From the NCBI GenBank assembly GCA_019312705.1, contig JAFDCW010000395.1, positions 1 to 5,214 of the forward strand: a DNA stretch of 5,214 nt. Reading direction: 5' to 3'. Both the position numbers and the translations under genes were made by a program. The notes below the pieces were generated by a model that was not told the DNA's origin, ran no database searches, and saw only the letters and a program-made list of their open reading frames with translations. This DNA comes from Deltaproteobacteria bacterium (lineage in GTDB: Bacteria; Myxococcota; Polyangia; Polyangiales; B10-G4). Of this stretch, positions 5,102-5,214 are shown piece by piece. Each line of letters opens with the position of its first letter. The stretch's first letter is position 1.

Positions 5102-5116
5102 ACGTGACCACGTGAT
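5099..5116. promoter_or_regulatory. Perfect palindrome with two CACGTG cores
   Basis: ATCACGTG-AC-CACGTGAT is a perfect 8-bp inverted repeat with a two-base spacer, and each arm contains the self-complementary CACGTG. It overlaps both the last codons and stop of the right-edge gene and the outer end of the 106-base palindrome. It could be a dimer-binding operator or simply the tip of a transcript hairpin. The sequence fact is firm, the role is not. Confidence 0.55.
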
Positions 5117-5214
5117 CCAAAGAGCGTGACAACCGCGGGTCACCGATTGGGATCAGCGGGAAGAACTTCATGATGAAGAAGACTACGCCGAAGTAGACGC
5201 CGCCAACGGCGAGG
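5100..5214 (-). CDS. C-terminal end of a membrane protein, possibly an ActC/ActF-like (NrfD-family) subunit of alternative complex III
   Basis: An open frame enters from the right edge and stops at TGA 5102-5100, leaving 37 residues. A hydrophobic helix (LAVGGVYFGVVFFIMKFF, the first 18 residues) is followed by PLIPIGDPRLSRSLDHVVT. The pattern PL-x-P-I/V-x-DPRL-x-x-SL after a last transmembrane helix is what I would expect at the C-terminus of the quinone-binding NrfD-like subunits (ActC/ActF) of alternative complex III, a quinol:electron-acceptor oxidoreductase. Only the tail is visible, so the assignment is tentative. The codons are GC-rich and the hydrophobic-then-polar ending is protein-like, which supports a real gene. 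The final codons are written in the CACGTG palindrome and the stop abuts the 106-base element, which may end its transcript. Confidence 0.55.
   Translation of the reverse strand, partial: LAVGGVYFGVVFFIMKFFPLIPIGDPRLSRSLDHVVT

Noticed and set aside
4352..5107. Plus-strand 251-residue open frame antisense to the kinase
   Set aside because: It is antisense to the well-supported kinase and crosses the palindrome; the composition is Ser/Arg/Pro-rich shadow sequence.
4931..5143. Minus-strand 70-residue open frame through the nested palindrome
   Set aside because: Nearly all of it is the palindrome translated, and it overlaps the better-supported right-edge membrane protein in another frame.

Overview
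The window is GC-rich bacterial DNA, about two-thirds G+C by eye, with dense gene packing. A Hanks-type Ser/Thr kinase with a myxobacterial-style HRDFKPAN catalytic loop, a TPR-like fragment and a tail resembling an alternative-complex-III membrane subunit suggest Myxococcota or another former deltaproteobacterium. This placement is an inference; there is no rRNA or other phylogenetic marker.

Left side, minus strand (1-597): the N-terminal 144 residues of a CDP-alcohol phosphatidyltransferase, almost certainly PgsA, run off the left edge. A 55-residue TPR-like ORF precedes it and overlaps its start by ATGA. Middle, plus strand (646-3135): a small secreted or anchored protein overlaps (ATGA) a flippase-like membrane protein of the lysylphosphatidylglycerol-synthase TM family. 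After a 148-base gap with a perfect hairpin comes a PAP2-superfamily membrane enzyme of the Aur1-like (PAP2_3) type. PgsA, a flippase-like protein and a PAP2 enzyme within 3 kb suggest a membrane-lipid theme: making, moving and editing phospholipid or polyprenyl-phosphate head groups. The substrates cannot be read from sequence.

Repeat block (3134-3567), between the convergent PAP2 and kinase genes: three tandem arrays lie end to end, a 53-bp unit x2, a 47-bp unit x4 and a 6-bp unit (CCGTTC) of about 17 copies. The last gives evenly spaced GGG tracts on the minus strand, a strong G-quadruplex motif. A perfect 7-bp hairpin lies between this array and the kinase stop. No gene is supported in this block.

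Right side, minus strand (3595-5214): a membrane-anchored Ser/Thr kinase with its catalytic domain at the C-terminus is preceded by a 106-base nested palindrome (4996-5101). The palindrome abuts the stop codon of a membrane protein entering from the right edge, whose last 37 residues resemble the end of an ActC/ActF (NrfD-like) subunit. A second palindrome with two CACGTG cores overlaps that stop codon.

The parts most worth following up are the nested palindrome and the G-quadruplex/tandem-repeat block, because neither is explained by the genes around it.
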